From contig PMLV01000046.1 in assembly GCA_003160635.1 (NCBI GenBank), forward strand, positions 1 to 60,416: a DNA stretch of 60,416 nt. The letters run 5' to 3'. The notes beneath the pieces were generated by a model, which did no database searches, was not told where the DNA came from, and saw only the letters and a list, made by a program, of their open reading frames with translations. The stretch is from Acidimicrobiaceae bacterium. Its GTDB lineage: Bacteria; Actinomycetota; Acidimicrobiia; Acidimicrobiales; RAAP-2. The position numbers and the translations under genes are program-made. The stretch's first letter is position 1. Every line of letters starts with the position of its first letter. This document shows, one piece after another, positions 17,744 to 26,642 of this stretch.

Positions 17744-19159
17744 TCATCCGTCTGCAAGGACGCGGACCTTTTCGCCGTCGGTAAGTGTTTGCATGTTCGA
17801 CACCGCGACCGTCTGGCCCACCTTGAGTCCGGAGACGATTTGCACCCGGTCGGCGTCTGAGGCGCCCACCGTGACCGCCTGGAAGTGGGCGCGCCCGTTT
17901 CGCAAGACAAAGACTCCGGTCTGGAGGTCACTGTTCATGACCGCGACCGCCGGAACCGAGACCGCAGCCGACTGGACAGCTTTCACGTGGACGAAAACCT
18001 GAGTCCCGATGGGGACCGCGTTGGGTGAGGAGTTCTGGGCCTGAATGACGACGGTCCCGTCGAGTCCACCCGCAGTGGAGATGGGACTGACGGTGAGCAC
18101 TGTTCCGTGAAGGTGCACGCCAGGGAGTCCGCTCGGCGCCACGTCCGCCGAGTCGCCCGCTGCGATGGTCCGCGTGTCGGTCAGCAACACGCTGGCGGAC
18201 ACGTCGACCACGGAAGGGTTGATCACGTCGAGGATCGCTTGACCGGCCGAGACGACCTGACCCGGTTGGAGGATGAGGCCGGTCACATAGCCGGCCGTCG
18301 GCGACGTGACCGTCGTCGTTTTCCCCTGCGCGATGGCAACGAGCTCGCTGTCGTAGGTGACCTGCTCGGTGAGCGTGGCGATCTGTTGGGCTTGGGCTTG
18401 GACGTCGGGTGAGGGGGCCCTTATCGCATCGTTCAACGATTGCTGCGCGCTGGCCAACTGTGATTGGAACTGGGCGACGTTCTGGACGAGCAGCGATGGA
18501 TCGATTTGTACGAGCGGTGCACCGACACCGACCTGTTGGCCGTTGGTGACGTCGACCTGGGAGATCGAAAAGATGGCATCCTGGATGCCGGCGAGGTTGA
18601 GGCTGACCGTGAAGCTGTCGTTTGGCGCTTCGCTGAGCGTTCCGACCCCCCCAGGTTCATTCGTGATGGTGGAGGGTTCGGCTGTGGCGGCCACGACTTC
18701 AGGCGGTCCGGTGAGCAACGCGCGCCCGATCGCTCCGGCCGCGGCCAGGATCGCGAGCACGAGGACAGTGAGCATGACGAGGATCACCCGCGCTCGGCGT
18801 CGGGTGAGCTTGGGGAAGTGCCGCCGGATGCGGAGTACGGCGCGCCCCTTCAGGCCGCGCCCGTGGGCGGAGCGGGCGGGTTGCTCCTCCTTGGCGGCGT
18901 GACCATTCGTTCGGGCGTGTTCGAAATTCGTAGCCGGCCCTCCCGCGTGCACGCCGTGCCCATTTGTGGCTTCACCGTTCCGCCGGCCGACCTGGGCCAC
19001 GCGCGCCGCGGCGGAGCTCTCGCCAGAGAACCCGCGGGTCTGGTCGGTTGACACCGGGGAGACGAAGAGCATCGGGTCGAGCTCGACCGACTGGTACGAC
19101 GGCCGCGAGCCGTTGCTTCCGTTGCGTGCGTGGCCCACCCGGTGCCTGCCCGACTTCAT
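17744..19159 (-). CDS. HlyD-like membrane-fusion protein (EPS operon)
   Basis: A 471-aa protein. Residues 1-112 are a polar, probably disordered cytoplasmic segment, residues 125-147 one membrane helix, and the rest is extracytoplasmic with the membrane-fusion layout. There is a lipoyl-like half (GQQVGVGAPLVQIDPSLL), a helical hairpin rich in Gln and Ala (FQSQLASAQQSLNDAI), the second lipoyl half (TSPTAGYVTGLILQPGQVVSAG) and beta-barrel plus membrane-proximal domains to the end (VGLKVGQT-like repeats). Such proteins couple inner-membrane transporters or synthases to the exterior; Alg44 in alginate export carries a comparable domain. The long cytoplasmic tail is unusual and has no recognisable PilZ motif. 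GAGAG precedes the ATG. It follows the Egh-like GT2 by 7 nt. Confidence 0.85.
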   Translation of the reverse strand: MKSGRHRVGHARNGSNGSRPSYQSVELDPMLFVSPVSTDQTRGFSGESSAAARVAQVGRRNGEATNGHGVHAGGPATNFEHARTNGHAAKEEQPARSAHGRGLKGRAVLRIRRHFPKLTRRRARVILVMLTVLVLAILAAAGAIGRALLTGPPEVVAATAEPSTITNEPGGVGTLSEAPNDSFTVSLNLAGIQDAIFSISQVDVTNGQQVGVGAPLVQIDPSLLVQNVAQFQSQLASAQQSLNDAIRAPSPDVQAQAQQIATLTEQVTYDSELVAIAQGKTTTVTSPTAGYVTGLILQPGQVVSAGQAILDVINPSVVDVSASVLLTDTRTIAAGDSADVAPSGLPGVHLHGTVLTVSPISTAGGLDGTVVIQAQNSSPNAVPIGTQVFVHVKAVQSAAVSVPAVAVMNSDLQTGVFVLRNGRAHFQAVTVGASDADRVQIVSGLKVGQTVAVSNMQTLTDGEKVRVLADG

Positions 19160-19166
19160 GGCGCTC

Positions 19167-20681
19167 TCACTTCTTCACCACGTGGAAGTCGAAATCTGGT
19201 CGGATCACGCCGTAGATGACGGCGGCGCTTTCGAGTAGCGAATAGACAGGAAGGAGCAGGATCTGCGCGAGGTGCCACGGCACGCGCCGATACCACACCA
19301 CGTTCCGCTGGTCGAGGTTCAGCTCGAGCCCGAGCAGGTAGAGCGCCGAGTAGGCCGCCAGTGATGTCGTCCCGATGAGGAGGACCCCCAGCGGGATGCG
19401 GGCGTTCACCACCACGGCGGCGATGCTGACGCTCCACCAACCCAGCCAGCCGACACCCCACAAGATGACGGAGCTCACCAAGGTGATCCGGTGCAACAGT
19501 CGCGCCGGGGCTCGCAGGCACACCAAGCAGAGTCCGACGAACCAGCGCCGGCGTTGTTTGAGGAAATCCACTACTGACTGGGTGGACTGCTCGAGACAGT
19601 ATCCATCTATCCATCGCGAGCGGTTGCCGCGTGCCATTTCGACCAGTGACCACCAGGCGTCCTCGGTTACCGATCCAGCGGGACCAAGGTCGAATCCGAC
19701 CTCCTTCTCGACGTCATTGCGCACCAGGATGAACGATCCGTGCATCCCGAAGGCACTCTGTCCGAACATGTGTTGCAAGCGGAAGCGGCCCAGATCGTCC
19801 CCGGTGCGGACCGAGTCCGCCAACGTGAGGAAGGGGTGCTTGTCGAGGTCCCGGTGGTACAGCACCACGCCCTGGCCGATGCGCAGCTCTCCCGAGCGTT
19901 CCTCTTCGACCACCGCGCTGTGGATGCCCCGGATGACCGATGGCGTGATGTGTGTCTCCTCGTCGAGATGGAACAGCCAGGTACCGTCAGAAATGGGGGA
20001 GATCTCCAGCGCGTAGTGGAGCGCGCGTGCCTTGAATCTGGCGCCTGAGTCGGTCCGGTAGTGCTTCGGCACCAGAATCGTCCTGACGCCTTCGACCTCA
20101 GGCAGCGCGTTGTCGGTCACGATCTCCACGCTGAATGGGAACAAGGGCGTCTGCGCCATCGCGGCCCGCACGGCCAGGGTCGATTTGAGGACGGCCTCGA
20201 CGTTTGTCCCCCGGGTGACGATACGAAAGCACACCTCGGTGCCCGGGGGCATGGGGTCTTCCTTCCTCTTGTTCACGTTCCGAAAGGACACTGCGCCGAT
20301 GACATTGAGCAAGACGGGCACGGCCAGGAGGACCCAGATGTAGCTGAACCCATCGACGATCTCCGCCGCGAGCCCGTGGGCCGGACTTGAGTGATTCCAG
20401 AACCACAACATGAGCGAGAAGATCGGAATTCCGACGACCACGAACGAGAAGGCAAAGACGATCCGGACTCGCCACGCAGCCCAGGGCCTTTCCTCGGCGG
20501 GAATCTGGCGACGCGCGCTCCGGGGCTGCGGCGCGGGCGGGACGGCGGGGGCCGCGGTGGTGAGTGTCGTCATCGCGTCCTCGACGAGCGAGCTCGGTGC
20601 CGACTCGAACAGCTGGACCAGGAGTGCCAGCAGTTCCGCCTCGAGATCTTCCGCTGGCCGCATGGCCGGGGCCACCGTCAT
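19167..20681 (-). CDS. Egghead-like membrane GT2 glycosyltransferase (probable polysaccharide synthase)
   Basis: A 504-aa membrane glycosyltransferase. Two helices lie at about residues 80-150, then a GT2 catalytic domain with FHLDEETHI (D240 and following acids, the metal/nucleotide motif), FGMHGSFILVRNDVE, VTEDAWWSLVEMARG (the TED catalytic-base motif) and EQSTQSVVDFLKQRRRWFVGL (the Q/RxxRW acceptor motif). Three or four helices close the protein. The motif set is that of animal Egghead/BRE-3 beta-1,4-mannosyltransferases and related processive GT2 enzymes such as cellulose and hyaluronan synthases. In this operon it is the best candidate for the polymerising, membrane-spanning synthase. 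The ATG at 20681 overlaps the epimerase stop (ATGA) and is preferred to an upstream in-frame start at 20723. The sugar donor is not proven; UDP-GlcA, UDP-GalA and GDP-Man are possible. Confidence 0.8.
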   Translation of the reverse strand: MTVAPAMRPAEDLEAELLALLVQLFESAPSSLVEDAMTTLTTAAPAVPPAPQPRSARRQIPAEERPWAAWRVRIVFAFSFVVVGIPIFSLMLWFWNHSSPAHGLAAEIVDGFSYIWVLLAVPVLLNVIGAVSFRNVNKRKEDPMPPGTEVCFRIVTRGTNVEAVLKSTLAVRAAMAQTPLFPFSVEIVTDNALPEVEGVRTILVPKHYRTDSGARFKARALHYALEISPISDGTWLFHLDEETHITPSVIRGIHSAVVEEERSGELRIGQGVVLYHRDLDKHPFLTLADSVRTGDDLGRFRLQHMFGQSAFGMHGSFILVRNDVEKEVGFDLGPAGSVTEDAWWSLVEMARGNRSRWIDGYCLEQSTQSVVDFLKQRRRWFVGLCLVCLRAPARLLHRITLVSSVILWGVGWLGWWSVSIAAVVVNARIPLGVLLIGTTSLAAYSALYLLGLELNLDQRNVVWYRRVPWHLAQILLLPVYSLLESAAVIYGVIRPDFDFHVVKK

Positions 20682-21643
20682 GCAACCGGCACCGCCGACG
20701 CCATGTGTACCGAGCGGGACCAATCGACTTGGGCTGCGAGCCCTTCTCTCAGCGAGACGCGTGGCTCCCAGCCCATGAGTTCGTACGCCCGATCGATGGC
20801 ACCCCCGGTCTGTTGGACATCGCCGGCCTCTTTGGGGTTGCGCCGGCAGTCGACCGGAACGCCCGCGAGCTCACCCACCATTTCGATCAGGTCCGCCATG
20901 ACGGCGTGTGACCCTCCGGCGATGTTGACGACGGTCCCCGGCGGCACATCGCCCGAGCCGGCAGCCAGGTTGGCCGACACGACGTCGGAGACGAAGGTGA
21001 AGTCCCTGACTTGCCGGCCGTCTCCGAACAGTTGGAATGGCGAGCCTGTCACGGCGGCGTCAGCCAGGCGCCGGATCGCCATGTCGGGGCGCTGCCGTGG
21101 TCCGTACACGGTGAAGTAACGGAGCGACACCGTTGGCAGTCCCCAATTGGCCGTGTAGAGGGCGCACAGATGTTCCGCCGCCAGTTTGGTGACGCCGTAG
21201 GGGCTGTTCGGGCTGGGGAGATCCGTCTCCCAGGTTGGGTACGAGGTCGCGTTCCCGTAGACCGACGAGCTCGACGCGTAGACGAAACGGGGCGTGGCGA
21301 CGACCTTGGCCGCTTCGAGGAGGCACTGTGTCGCCTTGATGTTGTGCTCGCAATAGTCGCCGAAGCCGGCACCCCATGACATGCGCACGCCGGGCTGACC
21401 CGCCTGGTGGAACACCACCGAGGCTCCGTCGAGCAACGACCGCAGATCGGCGGTTCGCAGGTCGAGTTCCTCGAAACGAAACCCGGGTAGCCGTGCCAGC
21501 ACACTGAGGTTGCGCCTCTTCTCCGCCGGGTCGTAGTAGTCGGTGATGGAGTCGAGACCGAGCACGTGGTGACCGGATGCGCACAGCGCTTCACTCAGAT
21601 GGCTGCCGATGAATCCGGCCGCTCCGGTGACGACGACGTTCAC
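20678..21643 (-). CDS. NAD-dependent NDP-sugar epimerase (UDP-glucuronate 4-epimerase-like)
   Basis: A 321-aa extended SDR. GAAGFIGSHL is the Rossmann glycine motif, YASSSSVYG holds the catalytic Ser, and SPYGVTK holds the Tyr-x3-Lys pair. DSITDYYDPAEKRRNL and YFTVYGPRQRPDMAI are typical of UDP-glucuronate 4-epimerases, which turn UDP-GlcA into UDP-GalA. That fits the UDP-glucose dehydrogenase in the same operon, although UDP-glucose 4-epimerase activity cannot be excluded. The GTG start has an excellent ribosome site, AAGGAGG, 5 nt upstream, and overlaps the previous stop as GTGA. The downstream GT2 start overlaps this stop as ATGA. Confidence 0.85.
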   Translation of the reverse strand: MNVVVTGAAGFIGSHLSEALCASGHHVLGLDSITDYYDPAEKRRNLSVLARLPGFRFEELDLRTADLRSLLDGASVVFHQAGQPGVRMSWGAGFGDYCEHNIKATQCLLEAAKVVATPRFVYASSSSVYGNATSYPTWETDLPSPNSPYGVTKLAAEHLCALYTANWGLPTVSLRYFTVYGPRQRPDMAIRRLADAAVTGSPFQLFGDGRQVRDFTFVSDVVSANLAAGSGDVPPGTVVNIAGGSHAVMADLIEMVGELAGVPVDCRRNPKEAGDVQQTGGAIDRAYELMGWEPRVSLREGLAAQVDWSRSVHMASAVPVA

Positions 21644-23010
21644 GATGCCTCCTTTTCGTTGTCGGTTTCCGCATCCGCGTGGGGTCCGATTCCTCCCCGA
21701 CCCGCCGGACCGAGCAGCGCGGTGACCGTTGCGCCCGCCGCCCGGCCCACGAGCCCGCCGAGAAACTGCTGGCTACGGGGGTCGCGACGATCTCGTTCCG
21801 CCGCCTCGCGAATACGATCCGCGGCGCGGCCGATGAAGGCGGCATTCGTTTCGCCGCCGCCTATCTGCGCGTAGGCCCGGGCCACCTCGCTCACGTAACG
21901 CTCTATGCCGTAGTTGGTCTCGAGCGCCAGGGCGCCCTCGATGGCCTGGTGACGGGTTGGCCCATCGTCGAGCAGTGATCGGATGCCCACGGCAAGGCCC
22001 TGCGTCGATGGAGGGACGAGCACGCTCGACCACTCGTCGAGCACCTGGGTATGGCTGGCGATGTCGGTCGCCACGATGGGCCGGCCCGAGCGCAGGTACG
22101 AGAAGATCTTGAGCGGAGTGTTCCGCCCTCGTTCCCGGGGGGAGACCAAGACGTCGGCGGCCTTCAGGCAGGCCGGGACGAGCGGGGACGGCACCATACC
22201 GATCAGCCGGACGTTGGCCGTCAGCCCGAGGGAATCCACGTTCTGCCCGAGCTCGTGGACTTGGTCGTCTCTCCCGCCCAGGATCACCAGGACGGCGTCG
22301 GGGTGCGTCTGGACGACGTCCGCCATCGACGCCAAGAGCAGTGGGATGCCCTGGTAGGGCTCAAGGGTGCCGGAATAGAGGAGGACGTGTGATCCCGCCG
22401 GGGCCCATGCGTGCCGGATGGCGGATGTGACGTCAGGGTCGGGATCCGCTTCGAGCGAGATGTTGAAGATGGTGTGGACCGGCGTTGTCGACGACAGGGC
22501 GACCCGGTCGGCGATGAGGGGAAAGTGGGCGATGATCGCATCGGAGTGTCGGATGACCGCGTTCTCGAGAGCACCCGCCATCCGGGTGATCGGATTGTGA
22601 GGGCTCAGCCCGTAGTTCCTGAGCACGTCAGTCCAGTCGTTGCCCATGTCGTACACGTGGGGAACGCCGCCCAAACGGGCGAGCACCGGTCCGAAGAGAC
22701 CAGCCTCTTCGTGCGTGTGCACGACGTCGTAGTGGCCCTGCCGCCGCAGGGCCTCTTTAAGGGAACGGATCGTGACGGCACCGTTGAGCAGAAGCTTGCG
22801 GAACGATGGTCCGACGGGAACTGATCGGACGCCGGGCACGTTGGCGCGGACGTACCGGAGGCCGGCGACCTCGCGGTCCTGCCCCACGGGGTACGTGACG
22901 AGATCGATCTCATGGCCCAGTGCACAGAGGGCCAGGCACCGATTGAAGACGCTGATCGGCGTGCCGCGGGGCGAATAGACGGGATGGGGTGACACCATGA
23001 GCACGCGCAT
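21640..23010 (-). CDS. Glycosyltransferase family 4 (GT-B)
   Basis: A 456-aa cytoplasmic GT4 enzyme. The N-terminal Rossmann domain starts MRVLMVSPHPVYSPRGTP, with the Gly-rich acceptor loop. HTHEEAGLFGPV follows, and the C-terminal domain has LLYSGTLEPYQGIPLLL and PRERGRNTPLKIFSYLRSGRPIVATD, which contains the nucleotide-sugar E/K region. A further 75 or so residues after the fold, including an Arg/Asp-rich helix and a Gly/Ala-rich end, are not part of the usual domain. It probably adds a sugar to a lipid-linked or polymer primer early in the pathway. The ATG at 23010 shares one base with the stop of the flippase-like gene (TGATG). Confidence 0.85.
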   Translation of the reverse strand: MRVLMVSPHPVYSPRGTPISVFNRCLALCALGHEIDLVTYPVGQDREVAGLRYVRANVPGVRSVPVGPSFRKLLLNGAVTIRSLKEALRRQGHYDVVHTHEEAGLFGPVLARLGGVPHVYDMGNDWTDVLRNYGLSPHNPITRMAGALENAVIRHSDAIIAHFPLIADRVALSSTTPVHTIFNISLEADPDPDVTSAIRHAWAPAGSHVLLYSGTLEPYQGIPLLLASMADVVQTHPDAVLVILGGRDDQVHELGQNVDSLGLTANVRLIGMVPSPLVPACLKAADVLVSPRERGRNTPLKIFSYLRSGRPIVATDIASHTQVLDEWSSVLVPPSTQGLAVGIRSLLDDGPTRHQAIEGALALETNYGIERYVSEVARAYAQIGGGETNAAFIGRAADRIREAAERDRRDPRSQQFLGGLVGRAAGATVTALLGPAGRGGIGPHADAETDNEKEAS

Positions 23011-23981
23011 CAGGCGGCTTCCATGGCTGCGTGAGGCGGTGCCGGATAGGCCGCAGGGTGGCTTCGCCTCGTGCGGATCGTCAGGTAGAAGGGGATCCCG
23101 ATGACGCCCAGGGCCAAGGTCTGCACGGTGATGCATACGCCGACTGCGGCGCCTTGGGCCGCAGTGGCGTGCCCACCGGCCGCCAGAAAGGCGGCGAAGG
23201 CTCCCTCGCGCAGACCGTACCCGCCCAGAGAGATGGGCAGCATGGTGACCGCCGTTGCCGTGGTGATGACCAGGGCGCCGTACATCAGCGGGATGTGGAT
23301 CCCCAGCGCCCGGATGAACATGGTTTGGCTCGCCACCACCACCGTCCAGAACAGGAGCCCCCGCAGCGTGGCGCGCACCAAGTGGCTGCGTTGACCCCTG
23401 AAATCGTGCAACGTGTTGAGCAACTTGGCCACGGCACGGCCCGGGCCCCGCCGGAGCAATCCCCAGCGCCCGATGAAACCCATGGCCGGGCTGAGTGCCA
23501 GCACGACCAGCGCCAGGCCACCCGCGACCACCCCGAGCGAAAAGGGTCGAATGCGATCGGCGTAACCGAGCGAGACGGTCGTGGCCAAGCCGAGGGCGGT
23601 GATCACGATCATCCCGGGAAAGTTGCAGAGCCGTCGGAGGACGACGGAGGCAGCGGCGGGCACTCGTTCCTCCGGCGATTCGGCCAGGGAGGTGGCACGC
23701 ACGAAGTCGCCGCCGATCGAGCTCGGGAGCGCGGCATCGAACACGTCACCACCAAGTTCGAGGTGCAGGCACCGCCGGTATGTCCGGTCGACGCCGTTGG
23801 CCGTAGCCAAGCCGTTCCATTGCCACACCGTGAGCAGGATGGTCACGACGGCTATGCCGTAGCCCAACGCGAGGCTCAGTGGGTCGGCCGTCGCCAGCGC
23901 GTGGATGACCGCTCCGAACCCGATCTTGCGGGCGATGAGGGCGAAGGCGCCGGCGGTCACCGTGATGCGCACGACCGTCAT
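23010..23981 (-). CDS. Lysylphosphatidylglycerol synthase TM / flippase-like domain protein (UPF0104)
   Basis: A 323-aa membrane protein with eight or so helices. It has the LPG_synthase_TM family signatures: LELGGDVFDAALPSSIGGDFVRA near residue 80 and LPISLGGYGLREGAFAAFLA near residue 265. Without the catalytic MprF domain, such proteins occur in glycolipid and polysaccharide operons and are suspected of moving lipid-linked intermediates; the function is not proven. Here it sits between a polyprenyl-P GT2 and a GT4, which fits flipping of polyprenyl-P-sugar for the GT-C enzyme. The ATG at 23981 is used. A GTG at 24050 would add 23 residues and shorten the upstream gap to 77 nt. Confidence 0.8.
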   Translation of the reverse strand: MTVVRITVTAGAFALIARKIGFGAVIHALATADPLSLALGYGIAVVTILLTVWQWNGLATANGVDRTYRRCLHLELGGDVFDAALPSSIGGDFVRATSLAESPEERVPAAASVVLRRLCNFPGMIVITALGLATTVSLGYADRIRPFSLGVVAGGLALVVLALSPAMGFIGRWGLLRRGPGRAVAKLLNTLHDFRGQRSHLVRATLRGLLFWTVVVASQTMFIRALGIHIPLMYGALVITTATAVTMLPISLGGYGLREGAFAAFLAAGGHATAAQGAAVGVCITVQTLALGVIGIPFYLTIRTRRSHPAAYPAPPHAAMEAA

Positions 23982-24127
23982 GGGCGCGATCCGCCGGGAT
24001 GACGCGGCGCGGCTTGGCTCCACCGCGATCGGGATGGAGTCTCCCCTCACTGCGCGTTCTCTCGCCGGGGACGTGGGTCCCCCTCGGAGGTTCGTGGAGA
24101 CTCGTGCGCACGAGGGACCATCTGCAC

Positions 24128-25135
24128 CTAGGTGGTGTCCTCTCCGGTCGCGCTGCGAACCACATAGGGCCGATGCGCCGCATCCTTGAAATAGACCCGC
24201 GTGAGCAGCTCGCCGATCAGTCCGAATGACGCGAATTGCAACGAGGCCAGCGCGAAGATGGTTGCCACGCCGCTCTGATGCGGTGCCCGCTTGATCATTC
24301 GGGACCCGGACCACAGGGCCGAGACGCCGGCCGCAGCCACACAGACGAACGCGACGCGGCCGAAGAACTGCATCGGTTTTTGCCGGTAGCCGATCAGGAA
24401 TTTCACGGTGAGGAGATCGAGGACGACCCGGGGCATGCGGCTGATTCCATACTTCGAAGACCCTCGTTCCCGGGCCCGGTGATTGACGGGGATTTCGATC
24501 ACCTTCGCCCCCGAGATCAGGGCCAGGGCCGGAATGAAGCGATGCAGCTCCCCGAAGAGCTCGAGATGCTCGATCACTTCCTTGTCGTATGCCTTGAGCG
24601 TGCACCCGTAGTCATGGAGCTCCAGACCGGTGACACGCGAGATGAGTGCGTTCGCCGCCTTCGAGGGCAAGCGGCGCGAGATGAACTTGTCCTTTCGGTC
24701 GGCCCTCCACCCCGACGCCACGTCGTACCCTTGTTCGAGTGCGGCCAGCAGGGTGGGAATGTCGGCCGGATCGTTCTGCTGGTCGCCGTCCATCACGACG
24801 ACAACGCGTCCGGCGGCATAGTCGAAGCCGGCGCTGATGCCAGCGGTTTGCCCGAAGTTCCGGCGGAATTCGATGACCTTGACCCGGGGGTCGACGTCGT
24901 GCCAGACCAAGGCCTTGGCTCCGGTGGTGTCAGTGCTGCCGTCGTTCACCAGGATCAGCTCGAACTCGACGGGAAGCCGGTGCAGCACCGCCAGCACCTC
25001 TTCGACGGCGAGGTCAATGCTTTCCTCTTCGTTGTAGAGGGGAATCACGACGCTGAGCTCGACACTCGAAGGGACACATCCGCCAATGGTTCGTTCCAAG
25101 TCGGAGATTTCGGTTTCGGAACGGGTCAGTGCCAT
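24128..25135 (-). CDS. Polyprenyl-phosphate glycosyltransferase, GT2 (DPM1/GtrB-like)
   Basis: A 335-aa GT2 with a cytoplasmic catalytic domain and two C-terminal membrane helices. ELSVVIPLYNEEESI opens the nucleotide fold, VVVMDGDQQNDP carries the DxD metal site, and HRFIPALALISGAKVIEIPVNHRARERGSSKYG is the polyprenyl-P sugar synthase signature. It should load a sugar from an NDP-sugar onto undecaprenyl or decaprenyl phosphate. The product is the donor class used by GT-C enzymes, one of which is five genes downstream. AAAGGAG lies 6 nt before the ATG at 25135. A 94-nt gap separates it from the dehydrogenase gene. Confidence 0.88.
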   Translation of the reverse strand: MALTRSETEISDLERTIGGCVPSSVELSVVIPLYNEEESIDLAVEEVLAVLHRLPVEFELILVNDGSTDTTGAKALVWHDVDPRVKVIEFRRNFGQTAGISAGFDYAAGRVVVVMDGDQQNDPADIPTLLAALEQGYDVASGWRADRKDKFISRRLPSKAANALISRVTGLELHDYGCTLKAYDKEVIEHLELFGELHRFIPALALISGAKVIEIPVNHRARERGSSKYGISRMPRVVLDLLTVKFLIGYRQKPMQFFGRVAFVCVAAAGVSALWSGSRMIKRAPHQSGVATIFALASLQFASFGLIGELLTRVYFKDAAHRPYVVRSATGEDTT

Positions 25136-25229
25136 GAACGATCTCCTTTGTCGCGGTGACAATCGGTGACGGATGCTGAGGGTTCGAAATGCAAGAACGG
25201 CTGTGGTGGGAGGAGTCGGGGCCCCGTCC

Positions 25230-26642
25230 TCATCGCACGCCGACTCCCTGGTCCGCATTCCGTGGCTGTTCGCGATGGGCGATGACGCGCGGTGGGGTAG
25301 TGGCGCCCCCGCGGCCAATGCCCACATAGCGGAATCCGGCCTGCTCGACCAGGATCGGGTCGAAGTTGTTGCGGCTGTCGAAGAAGAGGTCGCCCCGCAT
25401 CGAACGGCGGAGCTCGGTCAGGCGCACGGTCAGAAACTGCGGCCAATCGGTAGCCAGCACAATGGCGTCGGCGCCGGTTGCCGCCCGAATGGCGTCGGGC
25501 ATCAACCGGATATCGGGGACATCGGGCACCGCTGTGACCATCGGGTCATAGGCCGCCACGAATGCTCCTTTGCCGATGAGCCGTGCCGCCACGTCGAGTG
25601 CGGGCGAGTCCCGGAGGTCGTCGGTATGCGGCTTGAACGCGAGACCGAGAATGCAGACCTTGGCCCCACGCAGTGTCTTGAGGTGGCCGAGGAGCTGGTC
25701 GACCACGTATTTGCGCTGGGATTCGTTGACGGAGACGGCGCCCTCGAGAATTCTGGGTCGATAGCCGTATTCGTTGGCCGTGGTGATCAGTGCCGAGAGA
25801 TCTTTCCCGAAGCAAGAGCCGCCCCACCCGAGGCCGGCGTCGAGGAACCGGCCGCCGATACGCGTGTCGAGCCCCATTCCGGCGGTGACCTCGGTGATGT
25901 CCGCACCTACGAAGTCACAGAGGCGAGCGATCTCGTTGGCGAAGCTGATCTTCGTGGCCAAGAAGGCGTTGGACGCGTACTTGACCATCTCCGCCGTCGT
26001 GAGCTTGGTCTGAAGCAGCGGCACCACATCCCGCTTCCCGATGTCGCCGGGGATACGTTGCTCCAAAATGGGGCGGTATACCGTGGCGGCGATCTCCTGG
26101 GCCTTCGGGTCGTCGCTCCCGAGCACCACCCGGTCGGGATGCAGGAAGTCTTGAACCGCGCTGCCCTCTCGCAAGAACTCGGGGTTGGAGACGACGCCGA
26201 ACCGGTCACGCCCGGCCGGTCCGAGTATGTCCTCGATGAGCGATCCGAGCCAGAAGCCCGTGCCGATCGGGACGGTGCTCTTGGTGATGATGACGTGGTA
26301 GTGCCGCAGGTTCTGCGCGATTGCGACGGTGACGCCGCGAATCGCGGTGGTATCGGCGTCTCCGTCCGGCCCGGGCGGCGTGCCGACGCAGACGAAGACG
26401 ACATCGGAGGAGTCCATGGCGTCGCAGAAATCGTCGGTAAACCGAAGCTTGCGGTGGGCCAGCCCACTCGTAATGAGATTGTCGAGTCCCGGCTCATGGA
26501 AGGGAGCAGCCCCCGAGCGCAACGTCGCCAACTTCTCCGGGTTGGACTCGACCCCGACGACATCGTGGCCGACGTGCGCCAGGCACGCCGCGACGACCGA
26601 TCCGACATAGCCGCTGCCGATGACAGCCACCCGTTCGCCCAT
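25230..26642 (-). CDS. UDP-glucose 6-dehydrogenase (first gene of the EPS operon)
   Basis: A 470-aa NAD-dependent dehydrogenase that oxidises UDP-glucose to UDP-glucuronate in two steps. VAVIGSGYVGSVVAACLAHVGH is the NAD-binding fold, VVFVCVGTPPGPDG and SNPEFLREGSAV follow, and GWGGSCFGKDL contains the catalytic C277. VCILGLAFKPHTDDLRDSPAL in the C-terminal domain contacts UDP. AMP/UDP-sugar family members such as AlgD or TuaD often head polysaccharide operons. The ATG at 26642 follows AAAGGAGAGGGAG. The c-di-GMP-I riboswitch at about 27008-27090 lies upstream on the same strand, and this gene opens the ten-gene operon. Confidence 0.93.
   Translation of the reverse strand: MGERVAVIGSGYVGSVVAACLAHVGHDVVGVESNPEKLATLRSGAAPFHEPGLDNLITSGLAHRKLRFTDDFCDAMDSSDVVFVCVGTPPGPDGDADTTAIRGVTVAIAQNLRHYHVIITKSTVPIGTGFWLGSLIEDILGPAGRDRFGVVSNPEFLREGSAVQDFLHPDRVVLGSDDPKAQEIAATVYRPILEQRIPGDIGKRDVVPLLQTKLTTAEMVKYASNAFLATKISFANEIARLCDFVGADITEVTAGMGLDTRIGGRFLDAGLGWGGSCFGKDLSALITTANEYGYRPRILEGAVSVNESQRKYVVDQLLGHLKTLRGAKVCILGLAFKPHTDDLRDSPALDVAARLIGKGAFVAAYDPMVTAVPDVPDIRLMPDAIRAATGADAIVLATDWPQFLTVRLTELRRSMRGDLFFDSRNNFDPILVEQAGFRYVGIGRGGATTPPRVIAHREQPRNADQGVGVR

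Noticed and set aside
25170-25195. GGGTTCGAAATGC as a tRNA T-arm
   Set aside because: No acceptor, D or anticodon stems can be drawn around it.
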